Positions 9,052-17,403 of a stretch of 64,000 nucleotides of DNA are shown here, piece after piece. The notes below the pieces were generated by a model, which worked only from the letters and a program-made list of their open reading frames with translations, had not been told where the DNA came from and searched no databases. Origin of the DNA: JANPCX01 sp031431125. GTDB taxonomy: Bacteria; Pseudomonadota; Gammaproteobacteria; Burkholderiales; Burkholderiaceae_C. The DNA lies in contig JANPCX010000061.1 of NCBI GenBank assembly GCA_031431125.1, positions 62,001 through 126,000 of the forward strand, read 5' to 3'. The position numbers were made by a program, and so were the translations under genes. Position 1 is the stretch's first letter, and each line of letters starts with the position of its first letter.

Positions 9052-9091
9052 AAAAAGCCGGTAAGCCCTTGATGTGCAAGGAGTTACCGGC
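9052..9091 (-). terminator. Rho-independent terminator after tRNA-Val
   Basis: On the minus strand an 8-bp outer stem (GCCGGTAA with TTACCGGC) and an inner stem around TCCTTG/CAAGG are followed by TTTTT. It starts ten bases past the tRNA 3' end. No equivalent T-run exists on the plus strand, so it serves the tRNA. Confidence 0.85.
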
Positions 9092-9100
9092 CACTGTGTT

Positions 9101-9177
9101 TGGTAGGCGCGAATGGACTCGAACCATCGACCCCCACCATGTCAAGGTGGTGCTCTAACCAGCTGAGCTACGCGCCT
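9101..9177 (-). tRNA. tRNA-Val (anticodon GAC)
   Basis: Read on the minus strand, a full cloverleaf is visible. The acceptor stem pairs AGGCGCG with CGCGCCT. The D arm has GCTC/GAGC. The anticodon stem CCACC/GGTGG closes the loop TTGACAT with anticodon GAC. The T arm is GATGG TTCGAGT CCATT. The discriminator A is followed by an encoded CCA at 9103-9101. It reads GUC and GUU valine codons. It has its own promoter and terminator. Confidence 0.97.
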
Positions 9178-9190
9178 AAAGAAGCCTATG

Positions 9191-9220
9191 ACTATAGCAG
9201 AACTGCGTCGGTCTTGGCAA
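9191..9220 (-). promoter_or_regulatory. Sigma-70 promoter of tRNA-Val
   Basis: Minus strand TTGCCA, 18 bases, TATAGT. The -10 box ends 14 bases before the tRNA 5' end, giving a very short leader as expected for a tRNA gene. Confidence 0.75.
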
Positions 9221-9242
9221 AAATAGCTCGAACGATGGGTGC

Positions 9243-11495
9243 TCAGCGACGTTTGGCTTGGCGTACACCACCGACTTGCGCCACCAAACGCAGAACGGCC
9301 GTCAAACGGGCGGCATCCTGCACCTCCACCGTGAACGTCATCCAAGCCCGCGGTCCGCGGCTGCTGTCTTTGGCCGAATGGGTGCTCACGCCAATCACAT
9401 TCATTTTTTCCTTGGCAAACACTTCCGAGATATCACGCAACAAACCTTGCCGGTCTGCCGCCTCCACCACCACATCCACGGGGTAAAGCAGTGGACTGCT
9501 GGCGCTTTGATGCCCCCAGGTCACGGGAATGACACGTTCTGGCGCTTTGTCCGCCATGTGGACAAAGTTGACGCAGTCGCGCCTGTGCACCGCCACGCCC
9601 TTGCCGCGTGTGACGTAACCCACGATCACATCCGGAGGTGCGGGCCGACAGCAGCGCGCCAAATTGGTGAGCAGCGATTCCACCCCCACCACCAACACGC
9701 CCCCTTCGGGCCCAGCTTGCCCACCGCGGTTTTTCTTGAGCGCGATGAACTCGTCCGGTGTCGGCGGAACCTCCGCGGGGCGCAACAGGTTTTCAATGGT
9801 GCGCAGCGACAGTTCATCTTTGCCCACCACCTCGAAGAGTGCGTCGGCCTTGAGAAAACCCAGTTGCGCTGCGAGGTCGTCCAGCTTGAGCGCGGTTTTG
9901 CCTTCGCGTTGCAGCAATTTTTCAACCGCCTCACGGCCCCGCGCCACGGTTTGCGCTTGGGCCTGGTTGTTGAACCAAGCGCGTACCTTGGCACGTGCGC
10001 GGTGGCTGCCTAAGTACCCAAGTTCGGTGTTGAGCCAATCTAGTGAAGGGCCGCCTTCTTTGACGGCGGTGACCTCCACGGTTTGCCCACTGCGCAAGCG
10101 GGTGTTGAGCGGCACCATGCTGCCGTCCAGCTTGGCACCGCGACAGCGGTGGCCCAAGTCGGTGTGCACCGCATAGGCAAAGTCCAGTGGCGTGGAACCC
10201 GCCGCCAACTCCACCACAGCCGCTTGCGGCGTGAACACATAGATGCGGTCGTCGAACACCGCTGCCTCGCTGCCCATAGGAGAAGCCGCATCGACATGCG
10301 ACAGCTCATGCTCCCAGGCCAGCAACTGGCGCAGCACCGCTTTGCGGGCTTCGGCCACCTGCGCGTCAAAGTCACCCGCAGCCGCAGCGCCGGCATAACC
10401 TTTCACGCCGGCCTCTTTGTAGGCCCAATGGGCGGCCACCCCATGTTCGGCATGTTCATGCATGGTCTGGGTGCGAATTTGCACTTCGACAGGACGCCCT
10501 TCCCCGTCGTGGACCACGGTGTGCAAAGACTGGTAGCCGTTGGTTTTGGGTTTGGCGATGTAGTCATCAAACTCGCCGAGCACGGGCACAAACCACTCGT
10601 GCACGCGGCTGAGCACGGCATAACAATCGCTCACGTTGTTGACAATGACACGCACGGCCCGCACATCGTGCACCTGCTCAAAGTTCAGGCGTTTGCCCTG
10701 CATTTTTTTCCAGATGCTGTAAATGTGTTTGGGCCGCGCATGCACTTGTGCATGAACGCTTTGGGCCAGCAGCCGCTCGTGCAGTTCTGATCGAAACGCT
10801 TCCAGGCTGTGTTCGCGTTGGGCGCGTTTTTCGTCCAACCATGCGGCCACCTGTTTGTAGTCTTGCGGCTGCGTGCAACGAAAGGCCAGGTCCTCCAGCT
10901 CCCATTTGATCTGCCAAATGCCGAGCCGATTGGCCAATGGTGCAAACACCTGCATCGACTCTTGCGCCAAGTCCGCAGGACAAGGTGTTTTGCTGGCCGC
11001 GTAAAAGCGCAGCGTTTGCAAACGTGACGCCAAACGCAACAGCACCACACGCAGGTCGTGAGAAAACGCGAGCAGCATTTTTCGCACACGCTCGGTCTGC
11101 AAACCGCGCTGGTTCTCTTCTACCCGCGCGCGCCGTGCCGCCACTTGAATTTGCACCAAACGCCGGGTGTGCACCACCAAACTAGCATAGGTCGGGCCAA
11201 ACGCCTTGGACACCAGCTCTTCCGGTTTGCTCAGAAAGTCGCCCGCATAAACCAGGTAGGCCGCGGCGCCCAAGGACGGTGCCGCGCCCATGTCTTGCAA
11301 GATGTCCGCCACACCATCGGCATGGGACAAAGCACCCTCCCCCGTGTCCAGCAACTGCCCCGCCAACAAGGGCTCTGCAAAGGCGCGGGCGCGGCTGAGT
11401 TGGGCGCTTTCGGTCTCTCCCTCTTGGGCGATCAGACCAGAACCCAGCGCGACAATGGGCGCTGTCGCTGTCGGACCGTGGTGGCCGGTTTTCAT
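9243..11495 (-). CDS. relA: RelA-type (p)ppGpp synthetase
   Basis: Makes (p)ppGpp from GTP/GDP and ATP on stalled ribosomes. The protein has 750 residues in the order N-terminal pseudo-hydrolase, synthetase, TGS, helical region and C-terminal ACT. In the hydrolase part the His-Asp pair is gone: the stretch after HADGVADILQDMG reads AYLVYAGDFL where an active enzyme has LLHDVIEDT. The synthetase is intact, with EFDDYIAKPKTNGYQSLHTV and VEVQIRTQTMHEHAEHGVAA. The acidic EFDD is typical of synthesis-only RelA. TGS reads IYVFTPQAAVVELAAGSTPL. The ATG at 11495 overlaps the hydrolase stop by four bases; longer versions of the frame run into that gene and are rejected. Confidence 0.95.
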   Translation of the reverse strand: MKTGHHGPTATAPIVALGSGLIAQEGETESAQLSRARAFAEPLLAGQLLDTGEGALSHADGVADILQDMGAAPSLGAAAYLVYAGDFLSKPEELVSKAFGPTYASLVVHTRRLVQIQVAARRARVEENQRGLQTERVRKMLLAFSHDLRVVLLRLASRLQTLRFYAASKTPCPADLAQESMQVFAPLANRLGIWQIKWELEDLAFRCTQPQDYKQVAAWLDEKRAQREHSLEAFRSELHERLLAQSVHAQVHARPKHIYSIWKKMQGKRLNFEQVHDVRAVRVIVNNVSDCYAVLSRVHEWFVPVLGEFDDYIAKPKTNGYQSLHTVVHDGEGRPVEVQIRTQTMHEHAEHGVAAHWAYKEAGVKGYAGAAAAGDFDAQVAEARKAVLRQLLAWEHELSHVDAASPMGSEAAVFDDRIYVFTPQAAVVELAAGSTPLDFAYAVHTDLGHRCRGAKLDGSMVPLNTRLRSGQTVEVTAVKEGGPSLDWLNTELGYLGSHRARAKVRAWFNNQAQAQTVARGREAVEKLLQREGKTALKLDDLAAQLGFLKADALFEVVGKDELSLRTIENLLRPAEVPPTPDEFIALKKNRGGQAGPEGGVLVVGVESLLTNLARCCRPAPPDVIVGYVTRGKGVAVHRRDCVNFVHMADKAPERVIPVTWGHQSASSPLLYPVDVVVEAADRQGLLRDISEVFAKEKMNVIGVSTHSAKDSSRGPRAWMTFTVEVQDAARLTAVLRLVAQVGGVRQAKRR

Positions 11496-12370
11496 TTTGT
11501 TAGCAAAAACTCCCGCACCGCCGCCACCTGGTCCGCTTGCACCAGCATGGGTGCATGGCCCACACCCGCAAACTCCACCAAACGTGCTTTGGGGCCACGC
11601 TGGGTCATGGCCTGCGCGGTCACGGGCGACAGCAGATCCGACACCGCCCCCCGCAACAACAAGGTGGGGCAGGCAATGGCGTCGTAACTCATCCACAACA
11701 TCGTTTGCCCCGCCGCAGCGGTCTCGGGAGTGACAGCACGAAATGGCGCGGCGATTTGCGGGTCGTAGTGCAGCTTGTAGACGGTTTTTCCATCCGCCGT
11801 CACAGGCTTGACCATGGGCTCACACAGCGCCATCCATTGCGCCGGTGTGTGCGGACCAAAGCCCAAAGAAATCGTGGCCAGGTAAGCCGCAGCCTCTTCG
11901 ACACTGCCCCATTGAATGGGCAGCCCGAGGTAGTTTCCGATGCGCTGCAAGGCGCTGAACTCGAGCGTGGGGCCTACATCGTTCACCACCAAACGCTGGA
12001 TCGGCGACTGCGGCAAACTCGCCAGCCCCATGCCAATCAGCCCGCCCATGGAGGTGCCCACCCAGTGCACGGTTTTTGCGTTGACGCGGGCAAGCAAGGT
12101 GACCATGTCGGCCACATAGTTCGGTATTTGGTACCCGCCCGGATCGCGCAGCCAATCGGACTGGCCGCGGCCCACCACATCGGGGCAAATGACGCGGTAC
12201 TCCTGCTGCATGGCCTGCGCAAACACATCAAAGTCACGGCCCTGCCGTGCCAGGCCGTGCACGCAGACCAGAACCTTGTCGTTGGCGGGATCGCCCCACT
12301 GCCAATAGGCCATGCGGTGCAGGCCTTGCGGTGAGAGGCATTGAACATGGTGCAGGGTGGCTTGGGTCAT
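11492..12370 (-). CDS. Alpha/beta-fold hydrolase
   Basis: Cytoplasmic hydrolase of 292 residues. The oxyanion motif is VHGLARQGRDF, the nucleophile elbow is GTSMGG (Ser near residue 108), and the catalytic His is in GVGHAPML near the C-terminus. The acid is probably the Asp in SDLLSP. Substrate is unknown. The ATG at 12370 is preferred because the homologous part begins just after it. The stop codon overlaps the relA start (ATGA), so relA is likely translated by coupling from this gene. It is divergent from bdhA with a 58-base gap. Confidence 0.88.
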   Translation of the reverse strand: MTQATLHHVQCLSPQGLHRMAYWQWGDPANDKVLVCVHGLARQGRDFDVFAQAMQQEYRVICPDVVGRGQSDWLRDPGGYQIPNYVADMVTLLARVNAKTVHWVGTSMGGLIGMGLASLPQSPIQRLVVNDVGPTLEFSALQRIGNYLGLPIQWGSVEEAAAYLATISLGFGPHTPAQWMALCEPMVKPVTADGKTVYKLHYDPQIAAPFRAVTPETAAAGQTMLWMSYDAIACPTLLLRGAVSDLLSPVTAQAMTQRGPKARLVEFAGVGHAPMLVQADQVAAVREFLLTK

Positions 12371-12428
12371 GGGTGTGTGACGGGTGGTGGTTCTTCTATG
12401 ATTCGCATTAAACCACTGGAGATTCACC

Positions 12429-13199
12429 ATGCTCAAAGGAAAAACCGCACTCATCACAGGCTCGACCAGCGGCATTGGTCTGGGCATGGCCCTTTGTCTG
12501 GCGCGTCAAGGTGCCAACGTGGTGCTCAACGGCTTCGGTGATGCACAGGGGCCCCAGGCGGAAGTGGCGGCTTTGGGCGTGAAAGTGGGCTACCACGGTG
12601 CCGACATGAGCAAGCCCCGCGAGATTGAAGCCATGATGGCTTACGCGCAAACCGAATTCGGTGGTGTAGACGTGCTGGTGAACAACGCCGGCATTCAGCA
12701 TGTCGCCCCAGTAGAAACCTTTCCCTCAGAAAAGTGGGACGCGATTTTGGCCATCAACTTGAGTTCCGCTTTTCACACCACCCGTTTGGCCCTGCCCGGC
12801 ATGCAAACCAAGGGCTGGGGACGCATCATCAATGTGGCTTCCGCCCATGGTCTGGTGGCCTCCGCACAAAAGTCAGCTTATGTCGCGGCCAAACACGGGT
12901 TGGTGGGCTTCACCAAATCGGTGGCGCTGGAAACCGCAACCAGTGGCGTCACGGTGAATGCAATTTGCCCAGGCTGGGTGCTGACGCCTTTGGTTCAAAA
13001 GCAGCTGGACGCGCGCGTGCAACAAGAAGGCATCGACATGGCAGAGGCCAAACGCCGTTTGCTGGCGGAAAAACAGCCATCGCTGGCCTTCACGACGCCC
13101 GAACAACTGGGTGAGCTGGCCGTCTTCCTGTGCTCGGCTGCTGCCGACAACGTTCGCGGCGTGGCCTGGGCGGTGGATGGCGGATGGACGGCGCAGTAA
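12429..13199 (+). CDS. bdhA: 3-hydroxybutyrate dehydrogenase (SDR family)
   Basis: Converts (R)-3-hydroxybutyrate to acetoacetate with NAD+, used when polyhydroxybutyrate is mobilised. It has 256 residues, the normal family length. The nucleotide site is TGSTSGIGLGMAL, followed by NNAGIQHVAPVE, which includes the HVAPVE part typical of this enzyme. The active site is ASAHGLV with YVAAKHG. The C-terminus ends in VDGGWTAQ as in characterised BDHs. GGAG lies eight bases before the ATG. An alternative SDR substrate cannot be excluded but the whole-length match is close. Confidence 0.92.
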   Translation: MLKGKTALITGSTSGIGLGMALCLARQGANVVLNGFGDAQGPQAEVAALGVKVGYHGADMSKPREIEAMMAYAQTEFGGVDVLVNNAGIQHVAPVETFPSEKWDAILAINLSSAFHTTRLALPGMQTKGWGRIINVASAHGLVASAQKSAYVAAKHGLVGFTKSVALETATSGVTVNAICPGWVLTPLVQKQLDARVQQEGIDMAEAKRRLLAEKQPSLAFTTPEQLGELAVFLCSAAADNVRGVAWAVDGGWTAQ

Positions 13200-13253
13200 A
13201 TCAAGGCGCCTCTCCCAAGACGGCATACCGCCCAATTCGTTTGAACACGACCC

Positions 13254-13781
13254 ATGGCCAATCACCGCATCTTCGTCAACGCCCTCAGCGCCATGCTGTT
13301 GGCGCTGGTTTCGCTCACCGCAACCGCGCAACCGCAGTCGCCAGACTTTTCACCGAAAGGTCCCCATTGCGATGTGAACACACCACCTTCAACAGCAGGC
13401 GAGCGGATAGACGGCAATCTGTATGCCGCCACGATGGTATTGGTCCACCCCAGAGCCAAAACCTTGCCTGGCAACTTCAATGGATGTCAAACGGTTTGGG
13501 TGGGTGTTTTTGACGACGAAAAATGGCCGCCGCAGTGGCAACTGGTGACGCGCGTGAAGTACAAAAATGGCTGGGTGGATGTGATCGGTTCTTTGAATAC
13601 AACGACGGGGCAAACCAGCATTTGTCGCTATGAGTTCTACAAATTAACCGACGGTCCAACCTCAGACTGCCCCGCACTCAAGGAGTTTCCCCTGAAGTCC
13701 ATGCGACCCGGTTGCCTGAAGGCGCTTGCCCGTGTTGACAACTCGCCCAACGGTCTGAAAGGCTGCCAAGAAGAGCAATGA
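13254..13781 (+). CDS. Exported protein of unknown function
   Basis: Protein of 175 residues with a signal peptide ending near ATAQP (residue 26). The mature part has six cysteines (CDV, GCQ, CRY, DCP, GCL, GCQ) that could form disulphides, and a short beta-rich core around TVWVGVFDDEKWPPQWQLV. I do not recognise a family. It lies 54 bases after bdhA in the same direction and converges on the SIMPL gene with a 9-base gap. No clear ribosome site precedes the ATG. Confidence 0.7.
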   Translation: MANHRIFVNALSAMLLALVSLTATAQPQSPDFSPKGPHCDVNTPPSTAGERIDGNLYAATMVLVHPRAKTLPGNFNGCQTVWVGVFDDEKWPPQWQLVTRVKYKNGWVDVIGSLNTTTGQTSICRYEFYKLTDGPTSDCPALKEFPLKSMRPGCLKALARVDNSPNGLKGCQEEQ

Positions 13782-13790
13782 GGTCGGTGG

Positions 13791-14534
13791 CTACTTCAAC
13801 ATCTGCACCGACCCACTCACGTTCACCGTCACCGTCGCTTTGCCGGCCTCGACCGGCAGCGACGCTTCGCTGGACGACACCGCCAGGCTGCGCATGCGCA
13901 CTGCGTCTTGCGCCATGAACACCGGCTCATTGACCCCGACGCTCACCTCGCGAACCACATGGCTCGCATAACCAAATTGTTTGGTGACGTCGGCGGCTTT
14001 GGCGCGAAAGCGAGCGATGGCTTGTGCGGTTAACTCGGCCTCCGTCTTCTCTCGCAACTCGCGCGAAATGCTGGTGTTCACCCGGCCCACCGTCAAGCTG
14101 GTGATGCGCCCGGCCAGTTGGCCAATTCCCGCCATGTCGCGGCCTTCGATCAGCAGCTCTGCGCTGCCCAGCCAGCCGCTGACTTTGCCATCCTTGCTGT
14201 AACGCGGCCACAGCGAAAAATTGCCGGTTTGCACATCCAACTGGCCCGGCTTGGCCACCTTTTTCGCTTCTTGCAAGGCCGCATCGAGCGCTTGTTTCAA
14301 CCCTGCTTGCACTGCGGCCGCGTCGGCGCCTTCACGTGTGGTGGTCATGGCGATAGAGAGCACGTCTTTGGCCACCTCCACATTGGCACTGGCCTGCAAA
14401 TTGACCACCCCTTGCGTCGCGGCAGCACCAACATTGTTTTGCGCCAACACCGCCGACGAACCCAAGAAAAGCACCGCGACCAGGCCCAACGCGCAGAACC
14501 GGCCAGCGCAAAAGAACGAAACCATGGGATTCAT
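13791..14534 (-). CDS. SIMPL domain (DUF541) periplasmic protein
   Basis: Protein of 247 residues with a signal peptide ending near VLAQN. The mature part fits the SIMPL/DUF541 family (BP26, YggE): ASANVEVAKDVLSIAMTTT near the start and LTVGRVNTSISRELREKTE in the middle, ending with a beta strand. Family members are periplasmic, and E. coli YggE is linked to oxidative stress; the molecular role is not known. GGAGG lies just upstream of the ATG at 14534, so I reject a longer reading from 14636. Confidence 0.88.
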   Translation of the reverse strand: MNPMVSFFCAGRFCALGLVAVLFLGSSAVLAQNNVGAAATQGVVNLQASANVEVAKDVLSIAMTTTREGADAAAVQAGLKQALDAALQEAKKVAKPGQLDVQTGNFSLWPRYSKDGKVSGWLGSAELLIEGRDMAGIGQLAGRITSLTVGRVNTSISRELREKTEAELTAQAIARFRAKAADVTKQFGYASHVVREVSVGVNEPVFMAQDAVRMRSLAVSSSEASLPVEAGKATVTVNVSGSVQMLK

Positions 14535-14707
14535 CTTGCCTCCAATCTTGCGGCACGGACCGCGAAAAGACCGAGCTTGCCACACTGGATAAACCACTTC
14601 GGGGAACAAGCGCCACAATCGAAAGAAGTGTAACAAGCGGTCAAATGCGGCAAAAATGCACGCAAAAGCTGCGCAAAATGCGGTTGTTACAAATCAGGGA
14701 AACCCAT

Positions 14708-15442
14708 ATGACCAACAACACCCCCTCTCGCTCCGACCGCATTGCGGTGGTGGACGACGATGCCCGCATCCGTGAGCTGCTGCGCCGCTACCTCACCCAA
14801 GAAGGATTTGAAGTCCTGCTGGCCGAAGACTCGAAGGCTTTGAACCGCGTGCTGACACGCGAAACCGTCGACCTGATCGTGCTGGACTTGATGCTGCCCG
14901 GCGAAGACGGGCTGTCGATTTGCCGTCGCTTGCGCGCCGCCAACGACACCACGCCCATCATCATGCTCACGGCCAAGGTGGAAGACGTGGACCGCATCGT
15001 GGGCCTGGAAGTCGGTGCTGACGACTACCTGCCCAAGCCTTTCAACCCGCGCGAGTTGCTGGCCCGCATTCATGCCGTGCTGCGCCGCAGACCGTCGCTG
15101 GAAGCGCCGGGTGCACCCGCCAAAGAAGCCCAAACGGTGACCTTCGGCCCTTTTGAATTTGACCTCGCCTTGCGCCGCCTGTCGCGCGAAGGCGAGCAGA
15201 TGTCGCTCACCACAGGCGAGTACTCCATGCTCAAGGCCCTGGTGCGCCACCCGCGACAGCCGCTGTCCCGCGACAAGCTGGCCCAACTGGCACGCGGCCG
15301 CGACTTCGAGCCTTTTGACCGCAGCTTGGATGTGCAAATCTCGCGTCTGCGCAAAATGATCGAACCCGATCCTGCACAGCCACGCTACATCCAAACCGTG
15401 TGGGGTGTGGGCTATGTGTTTGTGCCGGATGGTGCGGCCTGA
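14708..15442 (+). CDS. ompR: OmpR-family response regulator
   Basis: Two-component regulator of 244 residues. The receiver domain has the acidic pair VVDDDARI, the phospho-acceptor in LIVLDLMLPGEDGLS, and the lysine in YLPKPFNPREL. A C-terminal winged helix (LTTGEYSMLKALV ... YIQTVWGVGYVFV) binds DNA. Length and sequence resemble OmpR of beta- and gammaproteobacteria. The ATG at 14708 is preferred because it begins just before the receiver domain and follows AGGGA. A kinase gene follows after 112 bases, separated by a strong hairpin. Confidence 0.93.
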   Translation: MTNNTPSRSDRIAVVDDDARIRELLRRYLTQEGFEVLLAEDSKALNRVLTRETVDLIVLDLMLPGEDGLSICRRLRAANDTTPIIMLTAKVEDVDRIVGLEVGADDYLPKPFNPRELLARIHAVLRRRPSLEAPGAPAKEAQTVTFGPFEFDLALRRLSREGEQMSLTTGEYSMLKALVRHPRQPLSRDKLAQLARGRDFEPFDRSLDVQISRLRKMIEPDPAQPRYIQTVWGVGYVFVPDGAA

Positions 15443-15470
15443 GCGTCTCTTCGAGCGTTTGCTATCCACC

Positions 15471-15497
15471 ACAACGGCCCCTTTTCGGGGCCGTTGT
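15471..15497 (+). terminator. Hairpin between ompR and the kinase gene
   Basis: Perfect 11-bp stem ACAACGGCCCC / GGGGCCGTTGT with loop TTTTC. The downstream bases TCTTGTGG are only partly T-rich. Flanking CCAC and GTGG extend the pairing with interruptions. It may act as a partial terminator that lowers kinase expression relative to the regulator, or as an mRNA processing or stability element. Confidence 0.6.
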
Positions 15498-15554
15498 TCT
15501 TGTGGATTGAAAAAGCTCATGTAGATTCGGCGACCTACCCCCACACAACCCTTC

Positions 15555-16883
15555 ATGGCACGCAAACAAGTCGCGCTCAGTCTCTTCTGGCGCACATTTT
15601 TCTTTCTGGCAGTTTTGCTGGCCGGTGGCGTGTTCGCCTGGGTGCAAACCTTTCGGTATTTGGAACTTGAACCCAACGCAGTTCAGGCGGCGCAGCGCAT
15701 TGCCGCCTTGGTGAACTTGTCACGCGATGCCTTACGCAGTGTGGATGGCATCAACCGCGTAACCTTGGTCAAGAGCATGTCCAAACCGGAGTCGGTCAAG
15801 CTCACGCCGCGCGAGCCCAAAGACAAATGGACGCCCTATGAAACCGACCGTTTCACGCGCCTCATCGCGCAAGCCCTGCGCGGCGAGTTGGGGGCGGACA
15901 CCATCGTCGCCGGTGAAGTCAACGGCGTTCCAGGCTTGTGGGTGGGCTTTGCCATTGAACGTGATGGTTACTGGATTCAAGCCGACACGAACCGGCCCGT
16001 CACCATGGCCTGGAGCACCTTTGGCATTTGGGGCGGCATTGCGCTGCTGGCCACGGTGCTCGGGTCGGCCGCGATTGCACGATTGATCAACCGGCCGCTG
16101 CGTGAACTCTCCTTTGCCGCCAGCCGCATCCGCGAAGGTGAATTCGATTCGCGCCTTGATGAGAACACCATGACCAGCGAGATCCGCCAGGTCAATATGG
16201 GCTTCAACCGCATGGCGCGTGAGCTCGCCAAAGTGGAAGAAGAACGCGCCGTGATGCTGGCCGGCATCTCACACGACCTGCGAACGCCCTTGGCCCGCCT
16301 GCGCCTGGAAGCCGAGATGAGCGTGCAAGACGAAGAGGCCAAAAGCAATATGGCGCTGGACATCGACCAGCTCGACGCCATCATCGATAAATTCATGGAC
16401 TACGCACGGCCCGGCGACGTGGTACTCAGCCCCGTGCATTTGTCCAGCGTCGTTGACCGCGAGATGGCCCCCTTTCGGGACCCCTCGCAAATTCGCATCA
16501 CCTCACGCGTGGCGATTGACACCAAGGTCATGGCCGACGATGTTGAACTCGGCCGCGTGCTGCAAAACCTTTTTGAAAACGCGCGGCGTTATGGCCGCTC
16601 CAACGACACCGGCATCGCCCGGGTGTCGGTCACCTATGCCCGCACCGGCCCGTGGGTGGTGATCAATGTACGCGACCACGGCCAGGGCGTGGACCCAGCC
16701 AAACTCAAACAACTCACCACACCCTTCTTCCGTGGTGACGCCGCCCGCACCGCTGCGACGGGTGCGGGGTTGGGGCTGGCCATTGTCGAAAAAGCCGTGC
16801 AACGCATGGGCGGTCAGTTTGAGGTAGACAACGCCGTGGACGGTGGTTTGGTGGCGCACATTCGCTTGAAAAAAGCGCCTTAA
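15555..16883 (+). CDS. EnvZ-like sensor histidine kinase
   Basis: Membrane kinase of 442 residues, partner of the OmpR-like regulator. TM1 is at about residues 10-28. A periplasmic domain follows to about 150, then TM2 (IWGGIALLATVLGSAAIA), and a HAMP linker (INRPLRELSFAASRIREGEF). The H box is GISHDLRTPLARLRLE, N box NLFENARRYG, G1 VRDHGQGVD and G2 GAGLGLAIVEKAV. This architecture matches EnvZ. The stimulus is unknown; osmolarity would be the guess from the family. No close ribosome site is seen before the ATG. Confidence 0.92.
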   Translation: MARKQVALSLFWRTFFFLAVLLAGGVFAWVQTFRYLELEPNAVQAAQRIAALVNLSRDALRSVDGINRVTLVKSMSKPESVKLTPREPKDKWTPYETDRFTRLIAQALRGELGADTIVAGEVNGVPGLWVGFAIERDGYWIQADTNRPVTMAWSTFGIWGGIALLATVLGSAAIARLINRPLRELSFAASRIREGEFDSRLDENTMTSEIRQVNMGFNRMARELAKVEEERAVMLAGISHDLRTPLARLRLEAEMSVQDEEAKSNMALDIDQLDAIIDKFMDYARPGDVVLSPVHLSSVVDREMAPFRDPSQIRITSRVAIDTKVMADDVELGRVLQNLFENARRYGRSNDTGIARVSVTYARTGPWVVINVRDHGQGVDPAKLKQLTTPFFRGDAARTAATGAGLGLAIVEKAVQRMGGQFEVDNAVDGGLVAHIRLKKAP

Positions 16884-16899
16884 AAACGCGAGAGGCGTT

Positions 16900-17403
16900 C
16901 TACCGCCGGCCCACGAGCAAACACACGGCCCGCGCCTCCATCGCCTTGCCCTCACCCACAGGCCCCATCTTCTCGGCGGTTTTGGCTTTCACATTGACTT
17001 GATTCAAAGCCAACCCCAGAGCGGACGACAAACGTTGGCGCATGGTGCCGATATGGGGAGCCAGCTTGGGCGCTTGCGCCACCACGGTGCTGTCAATGTT
17101 GTTGATCTCCCAGCCCTCGGCGCGCACACGGCGGGCCGCCTCGGCCAGCAGGGCCAAGGAGTCCGAGCCTTTGAAGCGCTCGTCGGTGTCGGGAAAGTGG
17201 TGGCCGATGTCGCCCAGGGCCGCGGCGCCAAAGAGCGCATCCGTGATGGCATGGCACAGCGCGTCCGCATCAGAGTGGCCTTGCAGACCGTGGGTATGGG
17301 GAATTTGCACGCCGCCCAGGATCAAGGGGCGACCCGCGACCAAGGCGTGAATGTCCCAACCTTCGCCGATGCGCAAACTGGGGAGTAGGCTGGGTTTGTT
17401 CAT
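16900..17403 (-). CDS. ispF: 2-C-methyl-D-erythritol 2,4-cyclodiphosphate synthase
   Basis: Fifth step of the MEP pathway to isoprenoids: forms the cyclic diphosphate with release of CMP. It has 167 residues. The metal-binding motif GEGWDIHAL and HSDADALCHAI are present, followed by ALGDIGHHFPDTD and the C-terminal KAKTAEKMGPVGEG. The ATG overlaps the ispD stop by four bases (ATGA), a usual ispDF arrangement. It converges on the kinase gene with a 16-base gap. Confidence 0.97.
   Translation of the reverse strand: MNKPSLLPSLRIGEGWDIHALVAGRPLILGGVQIPHTHGLQGHSDADALCHAITDALFGAAALGDIGHHFPDTDERFKGSDSLALLAEAARRVRAEGWEINNIDSTVVAQAPKLAPHIGTMRQRLSSALGLALNQVNVKAKTAEKMGPVGEGKAMEARAVCLLVGRR

Noticed and set aside
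11496..11696. Extension of relA upstream to 11696
   Set aside because: The extra 67 codons overlap the hydrolase gene and are Gly/Pro/Cys-rich; the ATG in the four-base overlap at 11495 fits the family start.
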